From SAR92 bacterium MED-G29 (GTDB lineage Bacteria > Pseudomonadota > Gammaproteobacteria > Pseudomonadales > Porticoccaceae): a stretch of 33,298 nucleotides of DNA. A program made the position numbers and the translations under genes. Below the pieces are notes generated by a model. The model saw only the letters and a list, made by a program, of their open reading frames with translations, did no database searches and was not told the DNA's origin. The stretch lies in contig NTJY01000010.1 in assembly GCA_002457245.1 (NCBI GenBank), positions 1-33,298 of the forward strand, read 5' to 3'. Shown piece after piece: positions 8,291 through 16,928 of the stretch (the stretch's first letter is position 1; each line of letters begins with the position of its first letter).

Positions 8291-10165
8291 TTGATTTTTA
8301 AGCTTAAGTTAATTTCACTGCTATTTGCAGTGGCTCTTTTCTTGTACCCCCGAAACGCAGGGGCTGAAACTAAAGTCCTTTTTGGTGACACTCATGTTCA
8401 TTCTGCTTACTCATTTGATGCGTTTCTCAATGATAATCACTCCGCCTTTCCTGACGATGCTTATCGCTGGGCGAGGGGATTACCTGTTGTTCATCCTACT
8501 ACCCGTGTTAGGGCGCAAATAGAGACTCCACTAGATTTCTTAGTTGTTTCGGATCATGCGGAAGTTCTTGGTGTGATTACTGAGCTTCACTCGGACCGAA
8601 GTCTCCTCTCAGATATGGGTTGGTGGGACAGTTTTAAGCGATGGGTCACCCTTGAGATCACTGATTACTTAATCGACAGTGGGCGTGGGGAGCTGGTTTT
8701 TACCTATGGACTACCAAAGCCTGCTGTTGGGACAGGGCATGACCCGGTCGCAGATAAAAATGGTGTAGTGGTAGACGCGGGTCTGGGCGATACGACTGCG
8801 ATTAGAGAGCATGTCTGGGATGATATTATAAATGCTGCCGAAAGGCACAACCGGCCCGGTACCTTTACAAGCTTGATCGGCTGGGAGTGGACTTCTACGC
8901 CCACGGGGGCGAATCTGCACAGGGTAATTTTTACTCCTGATGGAGCTGATAAAGCGGCACAATTCTTACCCTATGGCTCGGATGATAGTCAATATCCTCA
9001 AGATTTATGGGATTGGCTTGTAGCGACTAGTAATAGAACAGGTGCCCGTTTTCTTTCGATACCTCACAACTCTAATTTATCTAAAGGCTATATGTTCGAT
9101 ACGGTCACTTTAGATGGTAGTCCAATTACCGCAGATTATGCGACGACTCGAATGTCTCTGGAGCCCGTTGCAGAGATGACTCAGGTAAAAGGAGATAGTG
9201 AATCACTCCCTAACAGTCCGGGTGATAATTTTTCAGATTTTGAGACCTATGAGTTTTATCTGCAAGCTTATGGGACGGAGTATGAATCAGATCCGGGGGA
9301 TTATGTTCGCTCGGCTCTAAAAAGAGGTCTGGCTATAGCGCAAACTGTTGGTGTCAATCCGTATAAATTTGGTTTTATTGGATCGACGGATTCTCACACT
9401 GGATTGTCCACAGCAGAGGAATACAATTTTTGGGGTAAATATCCAAATGACTCAACGCCGGAGACGAAAGATCAATCGATAATAGGAGATGCAGATAATA
9501 GTGGTTGGTCCATGTCAGCTTCAGGATTGGCAGCTGTTTGGGTAGAAGAAAATACCAGAGAAGAAATTTATGCGGCATTTAAACGCAAAGAAGTTTATGC
9601 GACAACAGGTCCAAGATTACGGCTACAAATGTTTGCCAGTTGGATGTTCCCCGACAATTCTGATCAGGCTGAAGACATATCTAAAATTGGCTACGCTTAT
9701 GGAGTCCCTATGGGTGGCGATCTCTTGCGCACGCCTGAGGCAACGACACCAAAATTTTTAATTCGAGCAGTGAAGGATCCTCTCGGTGCAAATTTGGATC
9801 GTGTCCAGATTATTAAAGGTTGGTTAGATGAAAAAGGGCAACAGCATGAAAAAGTACACAATATTGCTTGGTCTCCGGGACGTCTACTCGATGATAATAA
9901 CAACCTCCCCAAGGTAGGAAATACGGTAGATTTAGATACTGGTCGGTATACCAATAGTATTGGAACCCCCGCACTCTCTGTAATGTGGCAGGATCCTGAT
10001 TTCGATCCTAATCAGAGAGCATTTTATTATGCGCGAGTTCTTCAAATACCTACTGCTAGACACTCCCTATTTGATACTATCGCTCTTCAAGCAGGTGACT
10101 TGGCTAATGGACCCACTACTATTCAGGAGCGCGCCTATACCTCCCCGATCTGGTACACACCCTAA
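8291..10165 (+). CDS. DUF3604 family exported PHP-like protein, copy 2
   Basis: A 624-residue tandem paralogue of the preceding gene, collinear over its whole length. The TTG start at 8291 follows a TAGGAGT ribosome site. The signal peptide covers residues 1-25 (AGA/E). All putative metal ligands are retained: HxH 35-37, DHAE 88-91, His259 in IPHNSN and DSH 367-369. The ending QERAYTSPIWYTP is nearly the same as in copy 1. The two proteins match closely around the ligands but differ at about residues 95-165, which may shape the substrate pocket. Both copies are intact and the gap is only 31 bp, so they are probably co-expressed. Function is unknown beyond a likely metal-dependent hydrolase. 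Confidence 0.9.
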   Translation: MIFKLKLISLLFAVALFLYPRNAGAETKVLFGDTHVHSAYSFDAFLNDNHSAFPDDAYRWARGLPVVHPTTRVRAQIETPLDFLVVSDHAEVLGVITELHSDRSLLSDMGWWDSFKRWVTLEITDYLIDSGRGELVFTYGLPKPAVGTGHDPVADKNGVVVDAGLGDTTAIREHVWDDIINAAERHNRPGTFTSLIGWEWTSTPTGANLHRVIFTPDGADKAAQFLPYGSDDSQYPQDLWDWLVATSNRTGARFLSIPHNSNLSKGYMFDTVTLDGSPITADYATTRMSLEPVAEMTQVKGDSESLPNSPGDNFSDFETYEFYLQAYGTEYESDPGDYVRSALKRGLAIAQTVGVNPYKFGFIGSTDSHTGLSTAEEYNFWGKYPNDSTPETKDQSIIGDADNSGWSMSASGLAAVWVEENTREEIYAAFKRKEVYATTGPRLRLQMFASWMFPDNSDQAEDISKIGYAYGVPMGGDLLRTPEATTPKFLIRAVKDPLGANLDRVQIIKGWLDEKGQQHEKVHNIAWSPGRLLDDNNNLPKVGNTVDLDTGRYTNSIGTPALSVMWQDPDFDPNQRAFYYARVLQIPTARHSLFDTIALQAGDLANGPTTIQERAYTSPIWYTP

Positions 10166-10196
10166 ATTAGAGTAGTGATAAAAAAGTAAACTTCTT

Positions 10197-11108
10197 ATGC
10201 TGATCAACACTTCATTTATTCAATTAACCAGGGAGCCGCTGTTACATTTTGTTGTAATAGCGGCTTTGCTGATAGGCGGTGAGCGATGGATCAATGCGGA
10301 CAGATATGCTGACACCGATTACTCAATACTAGTAGATGACAAGGTACTTTCCCAATATTTGCAACAGCAAGCCAAAACCTTCAGGTCAGAGCAAGCGAAA
10401 AGAGCTCTGGCGGGGATGAATGATGATCAGTATCAAAAATTAGTTGACGATTATGTGCGGGGAGAGGTTTTGTATCGAGAGGCAGTTAAACTGGGCCTGG
10501 ATCGTGATGATCCAATTATTCGGAGGCGCTTAATCCAAAAAATGGATTACTTGTCTCAAGGGTTTTATGATCAAGTTGAAAAGATTACTGAAGCAGATTT
10601 AATTGACTTTTTTAATCGAAGAAAAGAGGACTACAGAGAGCCTGCGAGTGCTACATTTACGCATATCTTCATCTCGAGTCAGGTTGGCTCCTTTGAGAAT
10701 AATAGATTGGATGCTTTAGCGTTGCTTGACGTGGCGAATAAAAGTAATGTTCCTTTTGAAAATGCGGGGCGCTACGGCGATCGATTTCTGTATAACAGAA
10801 ATTATGTCAACCGAGATAGTCAAGAAATCACCAGCCACTTCGGTAAAAAATTTGAACAGCAGTTGTTTGAGCTGGAGGCAGTAAACCCTAACTCCAATGA
10901 ACTTTGGCAAGGTCCGTTAAGATCGGATTATGGTTGGCATCTAGTCTTACTAACCAAACTTTCTGACTCTAGTGTTCCAGCTCTCTCCGAAATTAGCGGA
11001 ATAGTACTAGGGGACGCTCAGCGTGAGCAGCAAGCAGAGGTAAAACGCCAGGCTATTGATAAACTTCGTGAAAAATATCGATTAGATCTAAGGGCGAGAA
11101 GTAATTGA
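10197..11108 (+). CDS. Membrane-anchored PpiC-like peptidyl-prolyl isomerase
   Basis: A 303-residue protein with one N-terminal membrane segment at about residues 16-29 (LLHFVVIAALLIG) and the rest periplasmic. A SurA/PpiD-like helical region covers about 40-130 with YQKLVDDYVRGEVLYREAVKLG. A divergent parvulin domain follows at about 150-255, seen in ATFTHIFIS, the block near YGDRF, and LWQGPLRSDYGWHLVLLT. This fits a peptidyl-prolyl cis-trans isomerase or chaperone. It starts 31 bp after the second DUF3604 gene and overlaps the HupE/UreJ-type gene by 4 bp. That coupling suggests a dedicated folding helper for the exported or membrane proteins of this cluster, which is inference. Confidence 0.85.
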   Translation: MLINTSFIQLTREPLLHFVVIAALLIGGERWINADRYADTDYSILVDDKVLSQYLQQQAKTFRSEQAKRALAGMNDDQYQKLVDDYVRGEVLYREAVKLGLDRDDPIIRRRLIQKMDYLSQGFYDQVEKITEADLIDFFNRRKEDYREPASATFTHIFISSQVGSFENNRLDALALLDVANKSNVPFENAGRYGDRFLYNRNYVNRDSQEITSHFGKKFEQQLFELEAVNPNSNELWQGPLRSDYGWHLVLLTKLSDSSVPALSEISGIVLGDAQREQQAEVKRQAIDKLREKYRLDLRARSN

Positions 11109-12103
11109 TAAAGGACCTTTGTCTCCTGTTGAGCCTTTTAGTTATCCCCATGTTTAGCTTGGCCGATGAAGCAAGGCCCGTGTATGTGGAAGTTAACCAA
11201 ATTTCACAGCAAGAGTATTCTGTGCAATGGAAAATTCCGCCAGTGATAAGAGCTGGAGATGAGCCCAGCATCATTCTCTCTAATGACAGTTGCGCGGCTA
11301 AAGCTATCAGCTCCAAGACTGGATTATTGGGAAAGTCATTTTATTACTGCAGCGAAGCGAATGTAGCTTTTGATATAACGCTTGATTATCCTCGAGGAAA
11401 TCCGGCTCTAACTTCTTTGGTGGTCTTTAAGTCTCCTTACACTGAACCTCAACAAATATTTTCTGGACCAGAGATAACTAGCATACCACTGGGTCAATCT
11501 CAGAGTTCTATTGACGTATCGGAACAATATCTTATTGCGGGTATTGAACATATTTTGGTGGGCTATGATCACTTACTTTTCATTTTATGCCTTATGATTA
11601 TTGCCAGCGGTTTTAAAAGATTACTGTTAACAGTGACGGGTTTTACTGTAGCTCACTCAATCACGCTAAGCTTAGCATCACTAAATATTATTAGGGTCAG
11701 AACTGAGCTTGTTGAGTTACTAATAGCGCTGAGTATTCTCTTGCTGGCTGTTGAAATTATCAAACATTATCGAGTTAAGAACTACGAGAGCTTTACATGG
11801 CGATACCCCATTACTGCATCGTCAGTATTTGGTCTTTTGCATGGGTTTGGCTTTGCTGTTGTTTTGCAAGAACTGGGTCTGCCGCAGTCAATGAAAATTC
11901 ATGCGCTTCTATTTTTTAATATTGGTGTAGAGATCGGGCAGATTATGTTTATTAGTGGAATGGCGATCCTTGGCTACTTTGTTTCCAAGTTCCTACTGAA
12001 GATCAGTGTAAAAAGAGAAATATTTGTTCAGTTTGCTGTTTATTTGATAGGTATTTCCAGCGCCTATTGGCTTTTTGAGAGAAGTTCAGCCATCTTTCTA
12101 TAA
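11105..12103 (+). CDS. HupE/UreJ-2-type membrane protein with periplasmic N-terminal domain
   Basis: A 332-residue protein. A signal-like segment at 1-20 is followed by a periplasmic domain of about 115 residues with three cysteines, then about seven membrane helices from residue 142. The membrane part has the HupE/UreJ-2 motifs GIEHILVGYDHLLF (His149, Asp155, His156), GFTVAHSITLSLASL (His184), LLHGFGFA (His246) and FNIGVEIGQ (Glu276). These conserved His and acidic residues suggest metal handling, by analogy with HupE/UreJ nickel permeases; for this branch the function is not established. The TTG start overlaps the preceding stop as TTGA, so translation is coupled. No hydrogenase or urease genes are present. 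It is the last gene of the DUF3604 unit. Confidence 0.86.
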   Translation: MIKDLCLLLSLLVIPMFSLADEARPVYVEVNQISQQEYSVQWKIPPVIRAGDEPSIILSNDSCAAKAISSKTGLLGKSFYYCSEANVAFDITLDYPRGNPALTSLVVFKSPYTEPQQIFSGPEITSIPLGQSQSSIDVSEQYLIAGIEHILVGYDHLLFILCLMIIASGFKRLLLTVTGFTVAHSITLSLASLNIIRVRTELVELLIALSILLLAVEIIKHYRVKNYESFTWRYPITASSVFGLLHGFGFAVVLQELGLPQSMKIHALLFFNIGVEIGQIMFISGMAILGYFVSKFLLKISVKREIFVQFAVYLIGISSAYWLFERSSAIFL

Positions 12104-12119
12104 TTAAAAGTGGGAAAAA

Positions 12120-12923
12120 TTACTTAAGATGTCCCAAATATTTGGAGACAATTCTCAGAGTAGGTTTAAATAATTTTGGCGTGGTCGCAATAATGTGGCC
12201 GGACCTCAGGAAAGACTCGCCTCCCTGAAAGTCGCTTACTAAACCTCCAGCCTCTCTCACTATGAGTGCTCCTGCAGCAATATCCCAAGGTTTGAGGTGC
12301 ATCTCCCAGAAAACATCAGTTCGACCTGCTGCCAAGTAGGCAAGATCGAGCGAGGCAACTCCAAGGCGCCTTATGCCCGATGAGTTGTCTGCAAAATCAT
12401 ACATGCAGGCTAAGTAGTTAGACATTTCATCAAATGATGGCTTGCTGAAAGGAATGCCGGTCGCATAAAGTGCTCCTGCCTCCTCTAGCCGCCCAGATAC
12501 GCGTATCCTGCGACCATTTAGCTTAGCCCCATCACCTCTGCTTGCTGTAAATTCCTCATGTTTGAAGGGCTCCACAACTACTGCATGCTCTAAGCGACCT
12601 TTCAGTCTACAAGCGATTGATACAGCGACATGGGGAATTCCCCTCACAAAGTTCGTGGTCCCATCCAGAGGATCTATAATCCATTCAAAGTCACTATTGT
12701 CATTTCCGCTTTGTCCCCCCTCCTCTCCAAGAAACCGGTGATCAGGATATGCTTTTTTAATTTGTTCTATAATTAGCTCTTCGGACCGCCGATCAACCTC
12801 TGTAACAAAGTCATGACGGCCTTTCTCATCGACTTTTACGGAGTCCAGATTATCAGCAGCCTTGACGATCATTTCACCGGCCTGACGCGCAGCGCGAAGA
12901 GCAATGTTGACCATCGGTTGCAT
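12120..12923 (-). CDS. suhB: Inositol-1-monophosphatase SuhB
   Basis: Mg2+-dependent inositol monophosphatase; in E. coli the same protein also joins the rRNA antitermination complex. The start is set at 12923, where the protein begins MQPMVNIALRAARQAG, matching E. coli MHPMLNIAVRAARKAG; this gives 267 residues. A longer reading frame to 13004 adds 27 residues with no family counterpart. Metal-site motifs are GEEGG near residues 69-73, the WIDPLDGTTNF block near 84-94, and a C-terminal LKPWDIAAGALIVREAGG. It is divergent from trmJ, as in E. coli, and converges on the HupE-type gene with 16 bp between the stops. Confidence 0.95.
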   Translation of the reverse strand: MQPMVNIALRAARQAGEMIVKAADNLDSVKVDEKGRHDFVTEVDRRSEELIIEQIKKAYPDHRFLGEEGGQSGNDNSDFEWIIDPLDGTTNFVRGIPHVAVSIACRLKGRLEHAVVVEPFKHEEFTASRGDGAKLNGRRIRVSGRLEEAGALYATGIPFSKPSFDEMSNYLACMYDFADNSSGIRRLGVASLDLAYLAAGRTDVFWEMHLKPWDIAAGALIVREAGGLVSDFQGGESFLRSGHIIATTPKLFKPTLRIVSKYLGHLK

Positions 12924-13047
12924 ATTAAATTTCCAAGTTGAAAGTTGACGGCGCGCATTGTACCAGACATATCTGATTCTGATACACTCGGGCCAAGTCT
13001 TCACAGACCTCTCAAGTCCGAGATTATGAATTATTTAGGGGAACTAT

Positions 13048-13794
13048 ATGTTGATTGATAAGCGCCAAGCAAACATTCGTATGGTCCTGGTAAATACCTC
13101 GCATCCGGGAAATATTGGTGGGGCTGCAAGAGCAATGAAAAATATGGGTTTGTTTGAACTTTATTTAGTTCAACCTAAAGAGTACCCGGCACCCAGAGCC
13201 GTCTGGCGGGCAGCTGGTGCTCGCGATGTTCTAGACAATGTGAAAGTGGTCGAGTCTGTTGATCAAGCGATTGAGGGTTGTGGGTTAGTAATTGGAACTA
13301 GTGCCAGAGAGCGGAGAATTCCTTGGCCTATGATTAATCCTAGACAATGTGGGCAGAGAATTTGGAAAGAGTCAGTGACTCATGATGTTGCGCTGCTATT
13401 TGGTCGTGAAGATCGAGGTTTAACAAATAGTGAGCTTCAGAAGTGTAATTATCACGTAAATATACCCTCCAATCCCGACTATAGCTCATTAAATTTGGCA
13501 ACTGCAGTGCAGGTTCTTGCATATGAAATTCGGATGGCTAGTCTTTCCGACGATCAAGGAGTTTTGCAAAACATAGACGAGTGGGATCAGCCTTTGGCAA
13601 CCTCTGATGAGGTGGAGCTTTTTCATGAACATTTGGAGAAAACAATGGAGGAAGTTAAGTTTTACGATCCTGAAAACCCTAAGCAACTCCTTACTCGTAT
13701 GCGAAGACTATTTAATAGGAGCAGAATGGATCAAATGGAGGTTTCTATACTCCGTGGTCTATTGTCCTCAATCGATCGTATAACAGAAAAATAG
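13048..13794 (+). CDS. trmJ: tRNA (cytidine/uridine-2'-O-)-methyltransferase TrmJ
   Basis: SPOUT-fold enzyme that uses S-adenosylmethionine to 2'-O-methylate position 32 of several tRNAs. It is 248 residues, the normal length. Motifs include [19 protein letters not shown] (about 16-34), [30 protein letters not shown] and [19 protein letters not shown], the last forming the trefoil knot that binds the cofactor. The C-terminal [21 protein letters not shown] is also typical. A ribosome site AGGGGA lies about 6 bases before the ATG. It lies upstream of iscR, as in enterobacteria, and the iscR promoter occupies the 98 bp between the genes. Confidence 0.95.
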   Translation: MLIDKRQANIRMVLVNTSHPGNIGGAARAMKNMGLFELYLVQPKEYPAPRAVWRAAGARDVLDNVKVVESVDQAIEGCGLVIGTSARERRIPWPMINPRQCGQRIWKESVTHDVALLFGREDRGLTNSELQKCNYHVNIPSNPDYSSLNLATAVQVLAYEIRMASLSDDQGVLQNIDEWDQPLATSDEVELFHEHLEKTMEEVKFYDPENPKQLLTRMRRLFNRSRMDQMEVSILRGLLSSIDRITEK

Positions 13795-13813
13795 GCACAG
13801 AGCACTTGACCAA

Positions 13814-13838
13814 TTACTTGACTATTTTAGTCAACTAT
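13814..13838 (+). promoter_or_regulatory. IscR type 1 operator in the isc promoter
   Basis: The 25-base site matches 24 positions of the published type 1 IscR consensus, with GACT and AGTC cores around TRWWWY-like centre bases and the final AACTAT half. A promoter overlaps it: -35 TTGACT at 13818-13823 and -10 CATAGT at 13841-13846, with 17 bases between. [2Fe-2S]-IscR bound here would block RNA polymerase, giving the known feedback control of the isc operon. A further TAGTCAAG at 13842-13849 could be part of a second half-site. Confidence 0.85.
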
Positions 13839-13892
13839 TGCATAGTCAAGCCTTGTTTTAAAATTAATAACTCTCTCAAAAAGGCTCCGACT

Positions 13893-14360
13893 ATGCGTTT
13901 AACCACCAGAGGCCGCTATGCTGTGACTGCAATGTTAGATTTAGCATTGCATGCGCAAAAAAAGCCAGTTTCTCTAGCTGAAATCTCCGAGCGACAAACA
14001 ATTTCACTTTCTTACCTGGAGCAGCTATTTTCAAGACTGAGGCAATCCGATCTAGTTACGAGTGTAAGAGGGCCGGGCGGGGGTTACAGGTTATCTCGTT
14101 CTGGAGATAGTGTGAGTGTGGCGGAAATTGTTGATGCAGTTAACGAATCTTTGGATACAACTAATTGTAAAGGTCGAGCAGATTGCCAAGGCGGAAGTAT
14201 TTGCCTCACTCACAATCTTTGGGAAGATTTAAGTCAACAGATCCATAAGTTTTTAAGTGGCATCTCTCTAGCGGACTTAGTGGCCAAAAGAGATGTGCAG
14301 GAAGTAGCCCAGCGTCAGGTAGCTCAGTTGCTTACTTTTGACGAACAAATGCAGATTTAA
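13893..14360 (+). CDS. iscR: Iron-sulfur cluster regulator IscR
   Basis: Rrf2-family transcription factor that senses the cell's Fe-S status. The start is placed at 13893, giving [20 protein letters not shown] and 155 residues, as in other IscR proteins. The same frame runs upstream to 13806, but that extension crosses the operator and promoter and so is not coding. The winged-helix DNA-binding region covers about 1-70 with [11 protein letters not shown]. The [2Fe-2S] ligands are Cys92, Cys98, Cys104 and His107, at the E. coli positions. It is the first gene of the isc operon, and iscS starts 22 bp after its stop. Confidence 0.97.
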   Translation: MRLTTRGRYAVTAMLDLALHAQKKPVSLAEISERQTISLSYLEQLFSRLRQSDLVTSVRGPGGGYRLSRSGDSVSVAEIVDAVNESLDTTNCKGRADCQGGSICLTHNLWEDLSQQIHKFLSGISLADLVAKRDVQEVAQRQVAQLLTFDEQMQI

Positions 14361-14382
14361 TTTTAATAATTTGGAGTAGCAA

Positions 14383-15597
14383 ATGAGTTTGCCAATCTAT
14401 TTAGATTATGCATCGACGACACCAGTCGATCCAACAGTTGCCGAAAAGATGATGGAGTTCATGACGCCAGCGGGTCATTTCGGTAACCCTGCCTCACGCT
14501 CGCATATGTTTGGCTGGCAGGCTGAGGCGGCAGTTGAAGAGGCTCGTCAGGATGTTGCTGCCCTAATAGGAGCGGATGCTCGCGAAATTGTTTGGACGTC
14601 TGGAGCAACAGAAGCTAATAATTTGGCGATTAAGGGTTGCGCACATTTCAATCAACGAAAAGGGAAACACATAATTACCTCTCGAATAGAGCATAAAGCG
14701 GTTTTAGATACGTGTCGTCAACTTGAGAGGGAAGGATTTGACGTGACCTATTTAGATCCGGACTCAAATGGGTTAGTTCACCCTGAAATGGTGCTAGAAG
14801 CGATTCGCGAGGATACGACTATCGTGTCCATCATGCACGTCAATAATGAGTTAGGTACAGTGAATGACATAGCAAAAATTGGAAAAATTTGTCGAGATCG
14901 AAAGATAATGTTCCATGTAGATGCTGCCCAAAGTGCGGGTAAGACGCCAATAGATGTTGAGGCGATGTTTGTTGATATGATGTCGTTCTCCGCTCATAAG
15001 ATTTATGGGCCTAAGGGGATTGGCGCTCTTTTTGTGAGAAGAAAACCAAGAGTAAGGATCGAAGCTCAAATGCATGGTGGTGGTCACGAACGTGGAATGC
15101 GTTCGGGTACACTTCCGACTCATCAGATTGTAGGGATGGGACATGCCTTTAAAATTGGTCATGAAATCCTTGCCGATGAAACAAACCGCATAACTGCCCT
15201 CAGAAAAAGATTATGGGACGGAGTAGCAGACATAGAAGAAGTGCACTTAAACGGCTCGGCAGATCAACATGTGCCTGGAATTGTTAATATAAGTTTCGCA
15301 TTTGTTGAGGGAGAGTCTCTCATGATGGCTTTGAGGGATTTAGCCGTATCTTCTGGATCAGCATGTACCTCTGCAAGCTTGGAGCCATCTTATGTTCTTA
15401 GGGCGCTAGGCTTGAATGATGAAATGGCTCATAGCTCAATTCGTTTCAGTATTGGGAGGTATACTTCAGAAGCAGATATTGATGCCGCAATTGCCCAAGT
15501 TAGAACGGCAGTCGAAAAATTACGTCTTCTGTCACCTCTTTGGGATATGTTTAAGGCAGGTGTTGATCTAAATACGGTACAATGGTCGGCACACTAG
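14383..15597 (+). CDS. iscS: Cysteine desulfurase IscS
   Basis: Pyridoxal-phosphate enzyme that takes sulfur from cysteine and hands it to IscU and to tRNA-thiolation partners. It is 404 residues, as in E. coli. The cofactor-binding Lys206 is in [10 protein letters not shown], and the persulfide-carrying Cys328 is in SSGSACTS on the mobile loop. The C-terminal [18 protein letters not shown] forms the IscU/ferredoxin docking end. A GGAG ribosome site lies 7 bases before the ATG. It is the second gene of the isc operon. Confidence 0.98.
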   Translation: MSLPIYLDYASTTPVDPTVAEKMMEFMTPAGHFGNPASRSHMFGWQAEAAVEEARQDVAALIGADAREIVWTSGATEANNLAIKGCAHFNQRKGKHIITSRIEHKAVLDTCRQLEREGFDVTYLDPDSNGLVHPEMVLEAIREDTTIVSIMHVNNELGTVNDIAKIGKICRDRKIMFHVDAAQSAGKTPIDVEAMFVDMMSFSAHKIYGPKGIGALFVRRKPRVRIEAQMHGGGHERGMRSGTLPTHQIVGMGHAFKIGHEILADETNRITALRKRLWDGVADIEEVHLNGSADQHVPGIVNISFAFVEGESLMMALRDLAVSSGSACTSASLEPSYVLRALGLNDEMAHSSIRFSIGRYTSEADIDAAIAQVRTAVEKLRLLSPLWDMFKAGVDLNTVQWSAH

Positions 15598-15636
15598 TTA
15601 GTTTGTTAATCAACATAGCAGATAGGAGTCATAAAA

Positions 15637-16020
15637 ATGGCTTATAGCGAAAAAGTAATAGACCACTATGAGAACCCAAGGAACGTTGGGCAACTTGATG
15701 AGAATTCAAAGAATGTTGGTACGGGAATGGTGGGAGCACCTGCGTGCGGTGATGTTATGCGTCTTCAAATACAGGTTAATGATGATGGAGTTATTGAAGA
15801 TGCCAAGTTCAAAACTTACGGTTGTGGCTCCGCAATTGCATCTAGCTCACTCTTGACTGAGTGGGTCAAAGGCAAGCATCTTGATGATGCAGAGCAGATA
15901 AAAAATACTCAAATTGCTGAAGAATTGGCTCTTCCTCCCGTAAAAATTCATTGTTCGGTTTTGGCTGAGGACGCAATTAAAACTGCTGTTCGTAATGTAA
16001 GAGAAAAGCAGGGGAGCTAG
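15637..16020 (+). CDS. iscU: Fe-S cluster scaffold IscU
   Basis: Scaffold on which [2Fe-2S] and [4Fe-4S] clusters are built. It is 127 residues. The three cluster-binding cysteines are present at Cys37 (GAPACGD), Cys63 (YGCGSAIASS) and Cys106 (KIHCSVLA), with Asp39 that tunes cluster release. The LPPVK motif at 99-103 is the recognition site for the chaperone HscA. A TAGGAG ribosome site precedes the ATG. It sits between iscS and iscA in the standard order. Confidence 0.98.
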   Translation: MAYSEKVIDHYENPRNVGQLDENSKNVGTGMVGAPACGDVMRLQIQVNDDGVIEDAKFKTYGCGSAIASSSLLTEWVKGKHLDDAEQIKNTQIAEELALPPVKIHCSVLAEDAIKTAVRNVREKQGS

Positions 16021-16029
16021 GCCCTTACC

Positions 16030-16353
16030 ATGGCGATCACTATGACATCAGCTGCGCAGCAGCATGTGCGAAAACATCTTGAGCATCGCGCCTCTGGAGT
16101 AGGAGTTAGACTTGGTGTTCGCACCACAGGATGTTCAGGGCTCTCTTACGTTTTGGAGTTTGTTGATTCGATGGAAACGAGCGATCAAATTTTTGAGTTC
16201 GATGATATCAAATTGGTGATAGACCCAAAAAGCTTACTTTATCTTGATGGTACTGAACTAGACTACGTTAAAGAAGGTTTGAATGAAGGTTTTGAATTTA
16301 AAAACCCGAATGTTAAGGATGAATGTGGTTGTGGAGAGAGCTTCCACGTATAG
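16030..16353 (+). CDS. iscA: A-type Fe-S carrier IscA
   Basis: Carrier that binds iron or Fe-S clusters and passes them to apo-enzymes, chiefly for [4Fe-4S] targets. It is 107 residues, the usual length. The three conserved cysteines are Cys35 in TTGCSGLSY and Cys99 and Cys101 in ECGCGES. It starts 9 bp after iscU, and its last 31 bases overlap the longest reading frame of hscB, suggesting coupled translation. Confidence 0.97.
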   Translation: MAITMTSAAQQHVRKHLEHRASGVGVRLGVRTTGCSGLSYVLEFVDSMETSDQIFEFDDIKLVIDPKSLLYLDGTELDYVKEGLNEGFEFKNPNVKDECGCGESFHV

Positions 16354-16925
16354 ACGAGCTGCCAAATGGCTCTCAACTGCAGAGTGATGGCAAATTGAAA
16401 TTTTCAGATAACTTCTTCGAAATATTTGCTATCCCACAGGCGTGGGTCGTTGATTTAAATGGGCTAAATATCCGCTATCGAGCTCTTCAACAAGAGTTCC
16501 ATCCCGACAAATATTCTACCAAGTCGCAGATTGATCAGAGACTAGCCGTTCAGATGACATCTTTGATAAATCAGGCTTTCGAAACGCTAAAGTGTCCGCT
16601 TAAGAGAGCGCAATATCTTCTAGAACTATCCAATATTGATACTGATCAAGAGACACACATAACTACAGATGGTAATTTCTTGATGCAGCAAATTGAATTA
16701 AGAGAGGGTTTGCAAGATATCTTTAATCACAAAGAGCCTTGGGAAATGTTAGAGAGAATGCGACGTGAAATTGAAGATATCTATCTGAACTTACAAGATA
16801 GTTTCCAAGAAAACTATCAAAAAGGATCCCTTGGTGATGCGCTAAATATAACGGCGAAAATGCAATTCTTCTCTAAGCTTCTGATCGAAGTAGAGAATGT
16901 GGAAGCTGAGTTAGAGGATATGTAA
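16323..16925 (+). CDS. hscB: Fe-S assembly co-chaperone HscB
   Basis: J-domain protein that brings IscU to HscA and stimulates its ATPase. The J domain holds the HPD motif in [12 protein letters not shown] at about residues 58-62. A helical C-terminal domain that binds IscU follows. From the ATG at 16323 (preceded by AAGGA) the protein has 200 residues and a 30-residue N-terminal extension, compared with about 171 in E. coli. No other ATG occurs before the J domain. A TTG at 16395 would give 176 residues but lacks a clear ribosome site, so the true start is uncertain. Confidence 0.92.
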   Translation: MWLWRELPRIDELPNGSQLQSDGKLKFSDNFFEIFAIPQAWVVDLNGLNIRYRALQQEFHPDKYSTKSQIDQRLAVQMTSLINQAFETLKCPLKRAQYLLELSNIDTDQETHITTDGNFLMQQIELREGLQDIFNHKEPWEMLERMRREIEDIYLNLQDSFQENYQKGSLGDALNITAKMQFFSKLLIEVENVEAELEDM

Positions 16926-16928
16926 CCT

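Noticed and set aside
12924-13004. N-terminal extension of SuhB adding 27 residues
   Set aside because: The family begins at MQPMVNIA-like sequence; the extra part has no counterpart and lies in the divergent promoter region.
13806-13892. Upstream in-frame extension of iscR adding 29 residues
   Set aside because: It runs through the IscR operator and promoter, and family alignment starts at [11 protein letters not shown].
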